DNA of 64,000 nucleotides. Source: Pseudoalteromonas luteoviolacea (lineage in GTDB: Bacteria > Pseudomonadota > Gammaproteobacteria > Enterobacterales > Alteromonadaceae). Position numbers and translations under genes: made by a program. Of this stretch, positions 44,791 through 54,595 are shown piece by piece (position 1 is the first letter of the stretch; each line of letters begins with the position of its first letter). The DNA is taken from NCBI RefSeq assembly GCF_021654285.1, contig NZ_JAKFZS010000011.1, positions 124,001-188,000 on the forward strand, given 5' to 3'. Under the pieces are notes generated by a model. It made no database searches. It was not told the DNA's origin and saw only the letters and a program-made list of their open reading frames with translations.

Positions 44791-47472
44791 ATGAGTGTAA
44801 AGCGCATCGGTCAGTTTTTTAATCCCAAATCGGTTGCAGTCATCGGCGCCTCCAATAACCCAAACAGGGCTGGCAATGTCGTCATGAAAAACTTGCTACA
44901 AGGTGGGTTTAAAGGGCCTATTATGCCAGTCACACCAAAATATACAGCGGTCAATGGTGTACTTGCCTATTCGGATATAGAGCAGCTGCCCTGTATCCCA
45001 GATCTTGCCATTATATGCACGAATAAAGCCACCCTTTGCCAACTCATAAATGCACTCGGTACACTTGGCTGCAAACACGCCATTATCGTCGCTGCTGGAT
45101 TAAACAATGAAGAAAAAAATACCTTAAGGCACTGCGCACAACAAGCCGAGGTGACCCTACTTGGAAGTAACAGCTTAGGGCTCATCTTGCCGCATATTGG
45201 TTTAAATGCCAGCTTTTCACACACAGTAGCGAAACCGGGTAAACTCGCATTCGTATCGCAATCGGCTGCAGTTTGCTCAACCATTTTAGACTGGGCGAAG
45301 AACAAGCACATTGGCTTTTCTCATTTTGTCTCTGTCGGGGACTGCCTTGACATCGACTTTGATGAGCTACTTGATTATTTAGCACGAGACAGTAAAACCT
45401 CAGCCATTTTGCTCTATATCGATAACATCAAAGACGTAAGACGCTTTATCTCCGCAGCTCGCGCAGCTGCGTTCAACAAGCCAGTTATCGCAATAAAAAC
45501 AGGTAGAACTATTGCCGGCGCGCGCGCAGCATACAATCACACAGGCGGTAAAACGTCAGATGACGCGGTCTACGATGCCATGTTTCAACGTGCTGGGATG
45601 CTGCGCGTAAACGATTTACGAGAGCTGTTTGCAGCCACGCAAACACTTGCCCTCCACCCCAAATTACTCAAAGTCGAACACCTAACAATCTTAACCAATG
45701 GTGGCGGCCCAGGGATAATGGCTGTCGATACCCTATTGATGCGATCAGGTAAGCTTGCAAAGCTCAGCGACAAAACCATAGAAGCCCTTAACAATATTGT
45801 GCCTCAATCATCTCAAACTGATAATCCGGTCGATATTTTTGGCGACTCGTCACCTGAACGTTACCAGAAAGCTTTGGAAGTTTTATTAAAAGCCGATGAA
45901 GTTAAAAATTTACTGATCATTCATACGCCTTCAGCACTGGCACCCAGTTCAGCATATGCCAAGATCATCGCACAAACGCTAGAAAAACTGCCCAAGATGG
46001 CCAGACCGTTTGTAATGACTAACTTTATGGGGGAGGAAGCCGCACGTTCCGCCAGAGATATTTGCGTACTGAGTAACATACCAACATATCGAACGCCTGA
46101 AGGGGCAGTCAGTGCCTTTATGCACCTGATCACCTATCGCCGTAACCAAAAGCACCTGACGCAAACCCCTGAGTCCATCATTCAAGACGAGTTAATCGAT
46201 AGCCTTGCTGCAAAGCAACAAATCAATCATTACTTGCGTGCAGGGCATCAATATTTATCAACCCACTCAGCGAGTCAAATCCTTAAAAGCTATGGGATTG
46301 ATTGTATTCAAACCGAAGTCGCCCTCACCCCGAGTGAAGCCAAAGAGCAAGCAGAAGCCATTGGTTTTCCTGTCGCATTAAAGTTACTGAGTGCGGCCAT
46401 TCCGTCTAAATCAGAGGTCGGCGGCGTGGTGCTCAACCTAAACGATGGAAACGAAGTGGAGCAAACCGCTTTTTCTATGCTGCTTCGAATAAAAAAATCA
46501 TATCCTGATGCAGAAATAGAAGGCTTTTCTCTACAAAAAATGGCATCTAGAGCCGGTACACAAGAACTGCGCATTGCGATAAAAACAGAACCTGATGTTG
46601 GGCCAGTGATTCTACTGGGGGAAGCCGGTACAGGCCTGAACTTCTCTCAAGCTGCTGTTGCACTTCCCCCTTTAAATATGAATTTGGCTAAATACCTCAT
46701 CGCCGCAGCCCATGACAAAGGCGTTTTAAAAGAACGTACTTTGCCAGATAAAGTCGATAAATATCGACTGTGTGCCCTACTCACTCGGGTGTCTCAAATG
46801 ATCATCGAGCAACCTGATATACATAGCCTTGAGCTCAACCCTATTTTGGCAAGCTCTGGACAGTTTTTAGTACTAGATGCACAGATAGGTCTATCGTCAT
46901 ATCAGCCCAAAGCACATCGTAAACGCTTAGCCATTAAGCCATACCCCAAAGAACTGGAACGCCAAATTACACTCAAAAATGGCCAGCAAGTTACACTTAG
47001 ACCGATAAGACCTGAAGATGAGCGCCACCATCAAGAGTTTGACCAATCACTTACAAAAGAAGATAGGTATAAGCGCTTTTTTGGCCAGTTACCACAGTTT
47101 ACCCACGACCAATTGGCTAAGATGACACAAATTGATTACGATCGCGAAATGGCATTTATCATTAGTGAACGACATAAAAGCACGTTTCGTACACTGGGTG
47201 TTTCGCGAGTCTTGATGGACCCAGACAACACGCAGGCTGAGTTTTCTGTCATAGTGCGCTCGGATTCTCAAGGCCTAGGCTTGGGGAAAATACTGATGAG
47301 CGCAGCCATTGATTACTGCAAAGAAAAAGGTGTCGACACGATTGAAGGGATCACCTTGTTTGAAAACACGGGTATGATAAATTTAGCAAAACACCTAGGT
47401 TTTAATGTCAGAAGAGACTTTGAAGAGGGCGCTGCGATTATGACGATGCCGCTTCAAGCAACTAATCCGTAG
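44791..47472 (+). CDS. patZ: PatZ-type protein: ADP-forming acyl-CoA synthetase fused to GNAT acetyltransferase
   Basis: 893 residues, the usual four-part layout: CoA-binding domain (about 7-130; PKSVAVIGASNNPNRAGNVVM), succinyl-CoA ligase-like domain (about 150-450; with the phospho-His region AAYNHTGGKTSDDAVYDAMFQ), an ATP-grasp domain (about 490-700; IDCIQTEVALTPSEAKEQAE then KLLSAAIPSKSEVGGV) and a C-terminal GNAT (about 735-890; RYKRFFGQL, SDSQGLGLGKILMSAAIDYCKEKG). Lysine acetyltransferase controlling metabolic enzymes such as acetyl-CoA synthetase. The synthetase part is often inactive in Pat proteins. Ion channel gene follows 9 bases later. Confidence 0.93.
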   Translation: MSVKRIGQFFNPKSVAVIGASNNPNRAGNVVMKNLLQGGFKGPIMPVTPKYTAVNGVLAYSDIEQLPCIPDLAIICTNKATLCQLINALGTLGCKHAIIVAAGLNNEEKNTLRHCAQQAEVTLLGSNSLGLILPHIGLNASFSHTVAKPGKLAFVSQSAAVCSTILDWAKNKHIGFSHFVSVGDCLDIDFDELLDYLARDSKTSAILLYIDNIKDVRRFISAARAAAFNKPVIAIKTGRTIAGARAAYNHTGGKTSDDAVYDAMFQRAGMLRVNDLRELFAATQTLALHPKLLKVEHLTILTNGGGPGIMAVDTLLMRSGKLAKLSDKTIEALNNIVPQSSQTDNPVDIFGDSSPERYQKALEVLLKADEVKNLLIIHTPSALAPSSAYAKIIAQTLEKLPKMARPFVMTNFMGEEAARSARDICVLSNIPTYRTPEGAVSAFMHLITYRRNQKHLTQTPESIIQDELIDSLAAKQQINHYLRAGHQYLSTHSASQILKSYGIDCIQTEVALTPSEAKEQAEAIGFPVALKLLSAAIPSKSEVGGVVLNLNDGNEVEQTAFSMLLRIKKSYPDAEIEGFSLQKMASRAGTQELRIAIKTEPDVGPVILLGEAGTGLNFSQAAVALPPLNMNLAKYLIAAAHDKGVLKERTLPDKVDKYRLCALLTRVSQMIIEQPDIHSLELNPILASSGQFLVLDAQIGLSSYQPKAHRKRLAIKPYPKELERQITLKNGQQVTLRPIRPEDERHHQEFDQSLTKEDRYKRFFGQLPQFTHDQLAKMTQIDYDREMAFIISERHKSTFRTLGVSRVLMDPDNTQAEFSVIVRSDSQGLGLGKILMSAAIDYCKEKGVDTIEGITLFENTGMINLAKHLGFNVRRDFEEGAAIMTMPLQATNP

Positions 47473-47481
47473 TTAAAAAAC

Positions 47482-48429
47482 ATGAGCTTAACGCTAAGAC
47501 AAAAAACGGCAGCCATATTGGAAGGCAGCGGTAAATACCGCAAAATTGCCCACAGCTTAGATATATTTCTAATCGCTTTAATTATTTTTAATGTGGTCGC
47601 GATTGTCTTAGAGTCCGTGCCTGACTTAGCAAGTCAATATTATTCCGCGTTCTTCTATATTGAGGTAATATCCGTCGGTATTTTTTGTATCGAATATTTA
47701 CTGAGATTATGGTGTTGTGTCGATAAGCTCAACTTTAAAGACGATAACAAAAGTCATTTTGCTATTCGATTGAAGTATATCCGCTCCCCCCTTGCTGTCA
47801 TTGATTTAATCGCCATTTTACCTACCTTATTGATGGTGTTTTTTACGTTCGACCTCAGGTTTTTGCGCGTCGTCAGGTTAATGCGTATTTTTAAGCTTAC
47901 TCGGTACTCTCGAGCAATGCAGTTACTTCTGGCAGCATTTAAGGAAGAAGCCAGCTCGTTAATGGCGGCTTTTTTTATTATGTCGCTCGTCTTGATTGTT
48001 GCATCATGCGGCATTTATCTCATTGAGCACGATATTCAACCTGACAAGTTTGGTTCGATCCCCGCTGCTATGTGGTGGGCAATGGCAACACTGACAACAG
48101 TAGGGTATGGAGATGTAGTGCCAATTACACCATTAGGGCGCTTTTTCGGCGGCGTCATTACACTACTCAGTATGGGCATGGTGGCCATTCCGACTGGATT
48201 ATTGGCATCGAGCTTTGCCGATCAATTGCGTAAACGCCGAGATGCCTTTCATGAAGCGGTATTACATGCGTTGGTTGATGGTAAGTTAGACGATGCTGAA
48301 GCTGAGCATCTAGAAGCACTCAGGCTAGAATTGGGCCTCAGTGCCTCTGAGGCCAATCAAGCAATTAAACTGATGACCTCAGAGCGAGCACAAAGCCTTT
48401 ACTGTCGTCACTGTGGCGAGAAGCTCTAG
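47482..48429 (+). CDS. Voltage-gated potassium channel (Kv-type) with C-terminal CxxC
   Basis: 315 residues, six-helix channel. S1-S4 in about 25-165; S4 carries the arginine ladder FLRVVRLMRIFKLTR. Pore loop and selectivity filter TLTTVGYGDVVPIT (about 210-223), then S6 (VITLLSMGMVAIPTGLLASSF). A C-terminal cytoplasmic helical region ends in YCRHCGEKL, a single CxxC. Family: bacterial ion transporter PF00520. Nine bases after patZ, so likely co-transcribed; its stop overlaps the stop of the convergent EAL gene by four bases. Confidence 0.9.
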   Translation: MSLTLRQKTAAILEGSGKYRKIAHSLDIFLIALIIFNVVAIVLESVPDLASQYYSAFFYIEVISVGIFCIEYLLRLWCCVDKLNFKDDNKSHFAIRLKYIRSPLAVIDLIAILPTLLMVFFTFDLRFLRVVRLMRIFKLTRYSRAMQLLLAAFKEEASSLMAAFFIMSLVLIVASCGIYLIEHDIQPDKFGSIPAAMWWAMATLTTVGYGDVVPITPLGRFFGGVITLLSMGMVAIPTGLLASSFADQLRKRRDAFHEAVLHALVDGKLDDAEAEHLEALRLELGLSASEANQAIKLMTSERAQSLYCRHCGEKL

Positions 48430-51400
48430 CTTTCAAACATCTCTTGCCAAGAGTTCGCCATTAAGTGTGCAATCATGTCACCTGGCAGCGCTGGACTAAA
48501 CAAATAGCCTTGAAAGCGCTCACAGCCAAGCATTCGTAAAAACTTAAGCTGATCGATATTCTCTACTCCCTGAGCAATACAATCTTTACCCAAGCTATGA
48601 GCAAGGGATAACGTTGAATGAATAATGCTTTCATGATCCTGGTTATTACCGATGTCGGTAATAAAGCCTTCATCAATTTTTATTGTGCTCACTGGGAACT
48701 GAGTCAAATACATCAAAGACGAGTATCCAGTACCAAAATCATCCATAAATACACGACACCCTAACGCATTCAGTGCCAGCATTCGTTCTATAGATTGCGC
48801 GACATTTTTCATCATAACCGACTCAGATATCTCAAATACCAAACACCTTTCGGGTAGGTGAGTTTTCGCCAGTGCTGCCCTTATGCCCTCAACAAACCCA
48901 TTGGAGTGTAAAAACTGTGCAGGTAAATTAACTGAAATATAAAGCTCCGGCCATGACAAATGCCACACCTTCAGCTCAATTAAGGCTCGCTCAATCGTCT
49001 GTAAAATAACGTCGTTCCCCAGCCCTGTTTTCTCAGCCGCCGCTGCAAACTCTTCAGCACTGACATTAGGATCATCAGGCCATCTGAGCATCACTTCAAA
49101 TCCTTCAATATGGCCTTGCGTCGCGTTTAAAATCGGCTGGTAATAGTTGCATAGTTGATCGTCATTGAAGATTACACTTAAACGTCGTTCCACTTCTATA
49201 TTACGTCTTACTTGTTGATTAATATCTTGATGATAATACTGATAGTGGCTTTGCGGATTTTTCTTTGCATGGCTCAAAGCAATTTCCGCAGCTTGATTTA
49301 GCTCAAACGCATCACTGGCATCATCAGGGTAGAGTGAAATACCAACATGGACATCAATGTGCACATCTTGCTCATGAACGCGCATCCCCTCTTCAAAGCG
49401 TGCCACCAAACATTGTGCATAGCGAGTCACTGCATCTACATCGTCAAGGTGTTCCATTAGAATGTAAAAGTCTCGCTCCTGACCGATCGCTAGACTGTCC
49501 ATTTCCCTAAAGCAGCACTGCAATGTTTTGGCTGCTTGACGGATCACAGCCAGCACAAAATCATCACCAAATGTATCTGCTAAACGTTGCAGGCGACCAA
49601 ATTTAATCGCCAGAATGGCCAAGGATTGCAGTGACTCTTCGCTTTGCTCTATGCCATGCTGTACCCTGTCCATAAATAGAACTTTGTTTGGCAATTTCGT
49701 AAGCGCATCATAGTTTGCAAGTTGATAAAGCTCTTTTTCGGTACGCTTTTGCTTGCTGATATCGGTCAAAACAATAATGTAATTTTGGCCCAAAGTTGCG
49801 GTCACTTTCACAAGTACATGACGTATCTCACCACTTGGTAAACGCAACACCTCCTCGGCACTATGATATTCCCCTTCTGCCAGTTTGCTCATTGCCCTTA
49901 AATAATGTAATCGCACATGGCGCTCTAATCCCAGACTCACACTGGTACTAGACGTCGGGTTTGCCTCAACCCCAAACGCATCTTGAAGTGCTTTATTACA
50001 TGCCAGAATTCGAAAACGCTTATCAAAAATCATAACCCAATCTCGGGTCTGTTCAAAAGCTTCACCAAATAATGCGGCGCGTTCTTCAAATACTCGCTCT
50101 CGCGTCAAGTTAGTGTAGGTACCTGCAACGCGCATAGGCACTGCCTCTCGCCACGCCATCACCTTGCCGTAATCTTTATACCAGCGCCACTGACCAACTC
50201 TATTACGCAGTCGATAAGTACAGTCAATATACCCTTTTGCAGTGGAGACAAACTCCAACCACTCTATGCGAAATAAAGCCCTATCCTGAGGATGAATAAG
50301 CTCTAAATAATCATCTAGGTTTATATACTCATTTTTATAACCAAGCTCGTTCACCAAGCGAGGCTGATATACTAGGTTAGAGCCAGATTGCCAATCCCAT
50401 ACGCCCGAGTTACTGCCTTCCAAAGCCATTTTTAAACGTGTTTCACTATTGCGAGTTTCTTTATGTGCTTCCATTAATAGTTGCGCGACGCGATTTTTCC
50501 TGTGCACCCAAAGCGCAAATAGCGCACTGGCTAAAATAAGATAACATGCCAGCGCTAACGGTGAGCGCCAAATCGGATACTTAACACGAATATGCAATTC
50601 TGCTGGCTCTGTATAATCACCTGTAAGCGGATCTTTAGCCCATACTTTTAAACGATAATTACCAGGGTTTAGTTTAGGAAAGACGACTCGATTACTGTTA
50701 CGGCTCAATATTCTCTGCTCACCCGACAGCTGATATTCGTAAACAATACGCTCTTGGGCGGTAAATGCCATGGCAGAAAACGACACTTCTAACCCAATAT
50801 CATCGTGATTAAGCTCAATCGACGAGAAGGTCTTTAGCCCCGCAGGTTTTAGCTCTCTCGACATCAAATCTACGTTAGTGACATTGACACGTGTTAGCAG
50901 TGGTCTATTTGGCCGATTAACTTCTGGGTCAAAAATGGTGATCCCCTGCAGTGAACCATAGGCAATGTGACCATTTTTTAACTTTACAGAAGACCCGCTA
51001 TTAAATTCGTTGCTCATCAAACCGTCGTTTATGGTAAAGCCTTGCAAATGAAAATTATCTGGGTCTAAGCGCCATATGCCTTGGTGAGACGACATCCAAA
51101 TCATTCCCTCTTTGTCTTGCTGCATTTCATACAAAATAAAATTCGTCACAGACAGAGAGTCTGTAGGAAGCGGCAATGGTTTATAACCATCGGCGGTCAA
51201 GCGAACTAAACCATGTGTCGCAAACGATAGCCATAACACGTTATTTTTGTCTATCGTGTAACTTAGTAAGTCGACAGCTGATTGCTTGTGCGCTTTAGGC
51301 ACCTGATATATTTGTGTGAGCTTTTGCTTTAAGTGGTCATATCGGAATAATCGACCTTCACTGTAAAAAACAGGTTGAGTGGGGTGGCTCAACAACGGTG

Positions 51401-52880
51401 GAAAAAAACCATAACTCAAAAAAGGATCAAATTGCGCAAAGCTATCTCCCAAAGGCTCTAGTATGCCGTTGTTCATATTAAACAAATAAAAGCCCGAATT
51501 ACCATCAACAAAATACAAAAAGCCAGGTTCAACCAGCGCAGCCCCTTTTACAAAGCCTGAAAGTATCTCCGTAGACTCTGGGTTTTGTGCCCTTGGCCGA
51601 GAAATCTTTTCAGTCTTAGGGTCAAAAACAAACAAACCACGATTACTTATCAGCCATAATTTGTTTTTAAATGGGAATAAATCAAAAATAGAGTATTCGG
51701 GTAAAAAACTCTCTCCCATATATCCTTGCAATAAAGGTTTCGCTTCTCGTGTAGTAGGATCATATCTAGTTAACCCATCTCTAGTAGCTGCCCAAAGATA
51801 GCCTTGAAACTCTACAATGCCCCACACTGCACCATGTGAAAACTCCCCGATCACTGAATCATTTTGAACGTTATCAAAGATGTGGTTATCCGGTGGTAAA
51901 TAGAACGCGCCATCTGTGCGAGTAGCTGCCCAAACACCGCCATTATTATCTTCGTTTAAATGAATAATGCTACTGTCAGAGATCGAGAAACGGCTTTGAG
52001 TCAAACGCTTATCAGGTTCGACTTCGCCGGTCTTAGGATCAAACCGCATGAGTCCTTTATCAGTGCCGAGCAATAAATACGCCTGCTGCTTCAACATATG
52101 CCAAACATTAAACTCTTCTAGTATCGTTTTGTATGTTGGTGTAGCGTCGAAGTTTTTCTGCAACTCACCAATATCTAGCTGGTATAAGCCAAGCACTGCG
52201 CCCACCAGTAAAGTAGAGTCATCTAGTAAGGTTAAAGATTTTGTATTATGTTGAAACGGATGCTCGGGGTTATCAATATGTTTTATCGGCTTTAAGCGCG
52301 CACTGGGAATATGGTAGGCGAATAGATGTTCCGTAGTCGCAATATAGAGTATGTCTTCAAATTGCAATAACGAGCGAACTAAGCTTCGATCATTCATCCC
52401 TGGAATAGAAATAACCTCAGTGATGAGGCCTGTATCTTTGTTCAAGACAGAGACATTTTTTGTTCTCCCAAGCCACAATTCATTGGGACTTTTTTCTAGC
52501 ATTTGAAAAACACTATTTTGGATGTAGTCTTGCTCAGAAGAAGGGGCTTGAATGTATTGACGATATAAATCGAATTCTGGATGATAACTAAATAAACCCG
52601 CTCGGCCTGATGCTATCCAAATTTTGCCAGCAGGATCTTGATAGATACGGTCAATTTGCATTTTGTCCAAGGCTTTGTTAGGACCCATGACTTCAAGAAC
52701 TTGATATCCATCATAGCGATTTAACCCGCCCTCTGTAGATAACCAAAGGTAGCCTTTTTTATCGAATAGTAATGTATTTACATAGCTTTGTGATAAGCCT
52801 TCTGCAGGAGAAATGCGAGACACTTGTCCATGACACAATACGCTGAAAACCAAGATTAGCAAAGCAATTAGATAGTTCAT
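48426..52880 (-). CDS. Propeller-PAS-GGDEF-EAL membrane protein, both catalytic sites altered
   Basis: 1484 residues from the ATG at 52880, which overlaps the stop of the upstream GNAT gene as ATGA (GGGA about 11 bases before). Signal peptide, two-component-regulator propeller repeats (about 20-640), Y_Y_Y (about 680-765), one membrane helix (LALACYLILASALFALWVH), two PAS/PAC segments, degenerate GGDEF (motif position G1133-F1138 is GQERDF) and EAL (from about 1240). EAL keeps E1262 (EVML), the N and E of strands 2-3 and DDFGTGYSS, but the general-base Glu of the AEGVE motif is Q1437 (IAQGVEN). It probably senses a ligand outside and acts as a c-di-GMP-binding rather than hydrolysing protein. 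Confidence 0.9.
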   Translation of the reverse strand: MNYLIALLILVFSVLCHGQVSRISPAEGLSQSYVNTLLFDKKGYLWLSTEGGLNRYDGYQVLEVMGPNKALDKMQIDRIYQDPAGKIWIASGRAGLFSYHPEFDLYRQYIQAPSSEQDYIQNSVFQMLEKSPNELWLGRTKNVSVLNKDTGLITEVISIPGMNDRSLVRSLLQFEDILYIATTEHLFAYHIPSARLKPIKHIDNPEHPFQHNTKSLTLLDDSTLLVGAVLGLYQLDIGELQKNFDATPTYKTILEEFNVWHMLKQQAYLLLGTDKGLMRFDPKTGEVEPDKRLTQSRFSISDSSIIHLNEDNNGGVWAATRTDGAFYLPPDNHIFDNVQNDSVIGEFSHGAVWGIVEFQGYLWAATRDGLTRYDPTTREAKPLLQGYMGESFLPEYSIFDLFPFKNKLWLISNRGLFVFDPKTEKISRPRAQNPESTEILSGFVKGAALVEPGFLYFVDGNSGFYLFNMNNGILEPLGDSFAQFDPFLSYGFFPPLLSHPTQPVFYSEGRLFRYDHLKQKLTQIYQVPKAHKQSAVDLLSYTIDKNNVLWLSFATHGLVRLTADGYKPLPLPTDSLSVTNFILYEMQQDKEGMIWMSSHQGIWRLDPDNFHLQGFTINDGLMSNEFNSGSSVKLKNGHIAYGSLQGITIFDPEVNRPNRPLLTRVNVTNVDLMSRELKPAGLKTFSSIELNHDDIGLEVSFSAMAFTAQERIVYEYQLSGEQRILSRNSNRVVFPKLNPGNYRLKVWAKDPLTGDYTEPAELHIRVKYPIWRSPLALACYLILASALFALWVHRKNRVAQLLMEAHKETRNSETRLKMALEGSNSGVWDWQSGSNLVYQPRLVNELGYKNEYINLDDYLELIHPQDRALFRIEWLEFVSTAKGYIDCTYRLRNRVGQWRWYKDYGKVMAWREAVPMRVAGTYTNLTRERVFEERAALFGEAFEQTRDWVMIFDKRFRILACNKALQDAFGVEANPTSSTSVSLGLERHVRLHYLRAMSKLAEGEYHSAEEVLRLPSGEIRHVLVKVTATLGQNYIIVLTDISKQKRTEKELYQLANYDALTKLPNKVLFMDRVQHGIEQSEESLQSLAILAIKFGRLQRLADTFGDDFVLAVIRQAAKTLQCCFREMDSLAIGQERDFYILMEHLDDVDAVTRYAQCLVARFEEGMRVHEQDVHIDVHVGISLYPDDASDAFELNQAAEIALSHAKKNPQSHYQYYHQDINQQVRRNIEVERRLSVIFNDDQLCNYYQPILNATQGHIEGFEVMLRWPDDPNVSAEEFAAAAEKTGLGNDVILQTIERALIELKVWHLSWPELYISVNLPAQFLHSNGFVEGIRAALAKTHLPERCLVFEISESVMMKNVAQSIERMLALNALGCRVFMDDFGTGYSSLMYLTQFPVSTIKIDEGFITDIGNNQDHESIIHSTLSLAHSLGKDCIAQGVENIDQLKFLRMLGCERFQGYLFSPALPGDMIAHLMANSWQEMFES

Positions 52881-53302
52881 GCGTGCACATTCCCTTGAAA
52901 ACACATCGCGATAATTTCTCGTCCTTGTTTGGTATAACTCTCAAACATTTGCCGAAGCTTATTCGACAACTCCTTTTCATCTATCACTATAAAGTTAAGC
53001 TTTGTGTACAGTGGGACAACCTCTTGATATGCGAAAGTATAAACACAAGACTCTTGCTCAATGGCTGCCTGTAACAGCTGCTTAGCAACCCCTTTTCCTC
53101 GGTATGCTTGGTCGACGAAAACAGTTGATAAAAACGTCTCTTGTTCGATTGCTTGCAACCGACAAGCGGCTATCAAACTTGAGTTCTTAACCACCCACAC
53201 AGCATCTTGCTTAGTTGCTCTTCCACGAACTCTGTTAGCCTGATAAAACTTATTTACTAATGGCGTCTGAATCGCAGGCAAACAAAAACAACTCAATTGC
53301 AT
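52877..53302 (-). CDS. GNAT-family N-acetyltransferase
   Basis: 141 residues. The acetyl-CoA binding motif A is clear: TVFVDQAYRGKGVAKQLLQAAI (Q/R-x-x-G-x-G/A), followed by a beta-bulge strand with YTFAYQEVVPLYTKLNF. The start follows the DUF3283 stop by 2 bases, and the stop overlaps the next start (ATGA), so the three-gene set DUF3283-GNAT-EAL is a tightly coupled operon. Substrate unknown. Confidence 0.87.
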   Translation of the reverse strand: MQLSCFCLPAIQTPLVNKFYQANRVRGRATKQDAVWVVKNSSLIAACRLQAIEQETFLSTVFVDQAYRGKGVAKQLLQAAIEQESCVYTFAYQEVVPLYTKLNFIVIDEKELSNKLRQMFESYTKQGREIIAMCFQGNVHA

Positions 53303-53304
53303 AA

Positions 53305-53508
53305 CTAAACTAACATAAGTCCCAAATATTGCTCAAATTTTGCTTTTAACGTATCGCGCTCTGACAAAGGGCGGCTATTAATTGCGTCGTATATTGCCTC
53401 ACGAGTATTTTTTCCGCGCTTAATTTGATAAGCCCAAAATGACGCTTCATACTCTAGTTGAATTTGATATTTTTCCGCTCTGGAGAGATTACACAGATTA
53501 TAAGACAT
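53305..53508 (-). CDS. DUF3283 family small protein
   Basis: 67 residues from the ATG at 53508 (a TTG at 53520 is rejected). Start of the sequence MSYNLCNLSRAEKYQIQLEYEASFWAYQIKRGK matches the DUF3283 family of marine gammaproteobacteria as I recall it; helical, no membrane segment. Function unknown. First gene of the coupled DUF3283-GNAT-EAL operon. No strong Shine-Dalgarno. Confidence 0.72.
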   Translation of the reverse strand: MSYNLCNLSRAEKYQIQLEYEASFWAYQIKRGKNTREAIYDAINSRPLSERDTLKAKFEQYLGLMLV

Positions 53509-53664
53509 CGAACTGTACAATTATTGAAAATTATAAAAACAGTGTATCATATATGTACTAGACAACGGCAGTATTGAATTACAAAGTTAATTATTAGAGT
53601 GTAATAATTGAGGTTTTACGAACTAGAAGCACACTCAGCAACACTGTAATTTAGGGAGAACTCT

Positions 53665-54345
53665 GTGGGGCATATCAAAATTTTATGGATTTTTTTACTA
53701 TCATACTGCTCTGTTACTCAGGCAAAAACGCTCTACTTCAATCGCCCTGCTGACACTCCCCAAGCACGCTATGTCGTTGAATTACTTAGCTTAGCTTATA
53801 ACGACATTGGCCACAAATTAGAACTCATTGATTTTGAATTACAAAGCGCATTAGTTGCCGCAAATGAAGGTGAGCTTGATGGGCAGCTCGGGCGTATTGC
53901 GGGTGTAACAGATAGCTATGCAAATCTACTCCATGTCGATTTCCCCCTCTACTCTTTCAATCTACAGCTGCTCAGTCACTGTACTACTTGTGCATTTAAA
54001 GATATTGAGTCTTTGGTCGTACAAAGTGGCTATCTCGTCGCTTATCAATACATGATGGAAAATCGTTATCAAGGAGAACTGCTGGAAGTTAAAAGCAGTG
54101 CGGCACAGTTAAATTTGTTGATGCAAAAAAAAGTACAAGGCGCGCTCATTGTAGACTTTCACTTGCGTGAACATTTGCCTTATATGGACATGGAATCAAT
54201 CAAAATTGAAGACTTAATGACCATAGACAGCTACCACTATCTTCACCATAAGCATGCAGAGCTCATCCCCAAATTAAAAGAGACATTAGAAAAGTTAGAA
54301 AAAAAAGGGATTATCAAGGTTTTAAAAGCTAAATATCGAATTTAA
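53665..54345 (+). CDS. Periplasmic solute-binding-like protein with GTG start
   Basis: 226 residues. GTG start at 53665 with AGGGAG 6 bases upstream; no usable ATG nearby. A short signal peptide (IKILWIFLLSYCSVTQA) precedes an SBP_bac_3-like fold (FNRPADTPQARYVVELLSLAYNDIGHKLELI ... ANEGELDGQLGRIAG). Short for a two-lobe binding protein but typical of stand-alone Pseudoalteromonas proteins with this fold. Overlaps the convergent DUF1289 gene end by 17 bases. Confidence 0.8.
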   Translation: MGHIKILWIFLLSYCSVTQAKTLYFNRPADTPQARYVVELLSLAYNDIGHKLELIDFELQSALVAANEGELDGQLGRIAGVTDSYANLLHVDFPLYSFNLQLLSHCTTCAFKDIESLVVQSGYLVAYQYMMENRYQGELLEVKSSAAQLNLLMQKKVQGALIVDFHLREHLPYMDMESIKIEDLMTIDSYHYLHHKHAELIPKLKETLEKLEKKGIIKVLKAKYRI

Positions 54346-54583
54346 ACAAATCATCTTGTCCTTGTGACGTGCTGCTAACACTATCCGACTGCTTTTTCGC
54401 CATCACACGTTTTTTTCGGCGCTGGCATAGATCTACAACCAGCTTTTTTTGATGTTCTGTCATTTTATTCCAACAAAAGCGCTCCTCTCGGCTGCGAAAA
54501 CAGCCCTTACAATAACCGCGATTGTTCACTTCACAGATCCCCTGACACGGACTTGGGATTGTGAATATCTCTATTTGTTCCAT
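54329..54583 (-). CDS. DUF1289 domain protein (Cys cluster)
   Basis: 84 residues from the ATG at 54583 (the TTG at 54595 adds four residues and lacks a site). Carries a four-Cys cluster C-x3-C-x7-C-x2-C in PCQGICEVNNRGYCKGC, then WNKMTEHQKKLVVDLCQRRKKRV. The DUF1289 family is widespread in proteobacteria; the Cys set could bind a metal or Fe-S centre, but biochemical function is not established. Convergent with the solute-binding gene. Confidence 0.85.
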   Translation of the reverse strand: MEQIEIFTIPSPCQGICEVNNRGYCKGCFRSREERFCWNKMTEHQKKLVVDLCQRRKKRVMAKKQSDSVSSTSQGQDDLFKFDI

Positions 54584-54595
54584 ACTAAGGGTCAA

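Noticed and set aside
44896-46574. Several minus-strand frames inside patZ
   Set aside because: Antisense shadows without start context or recognisable domains.
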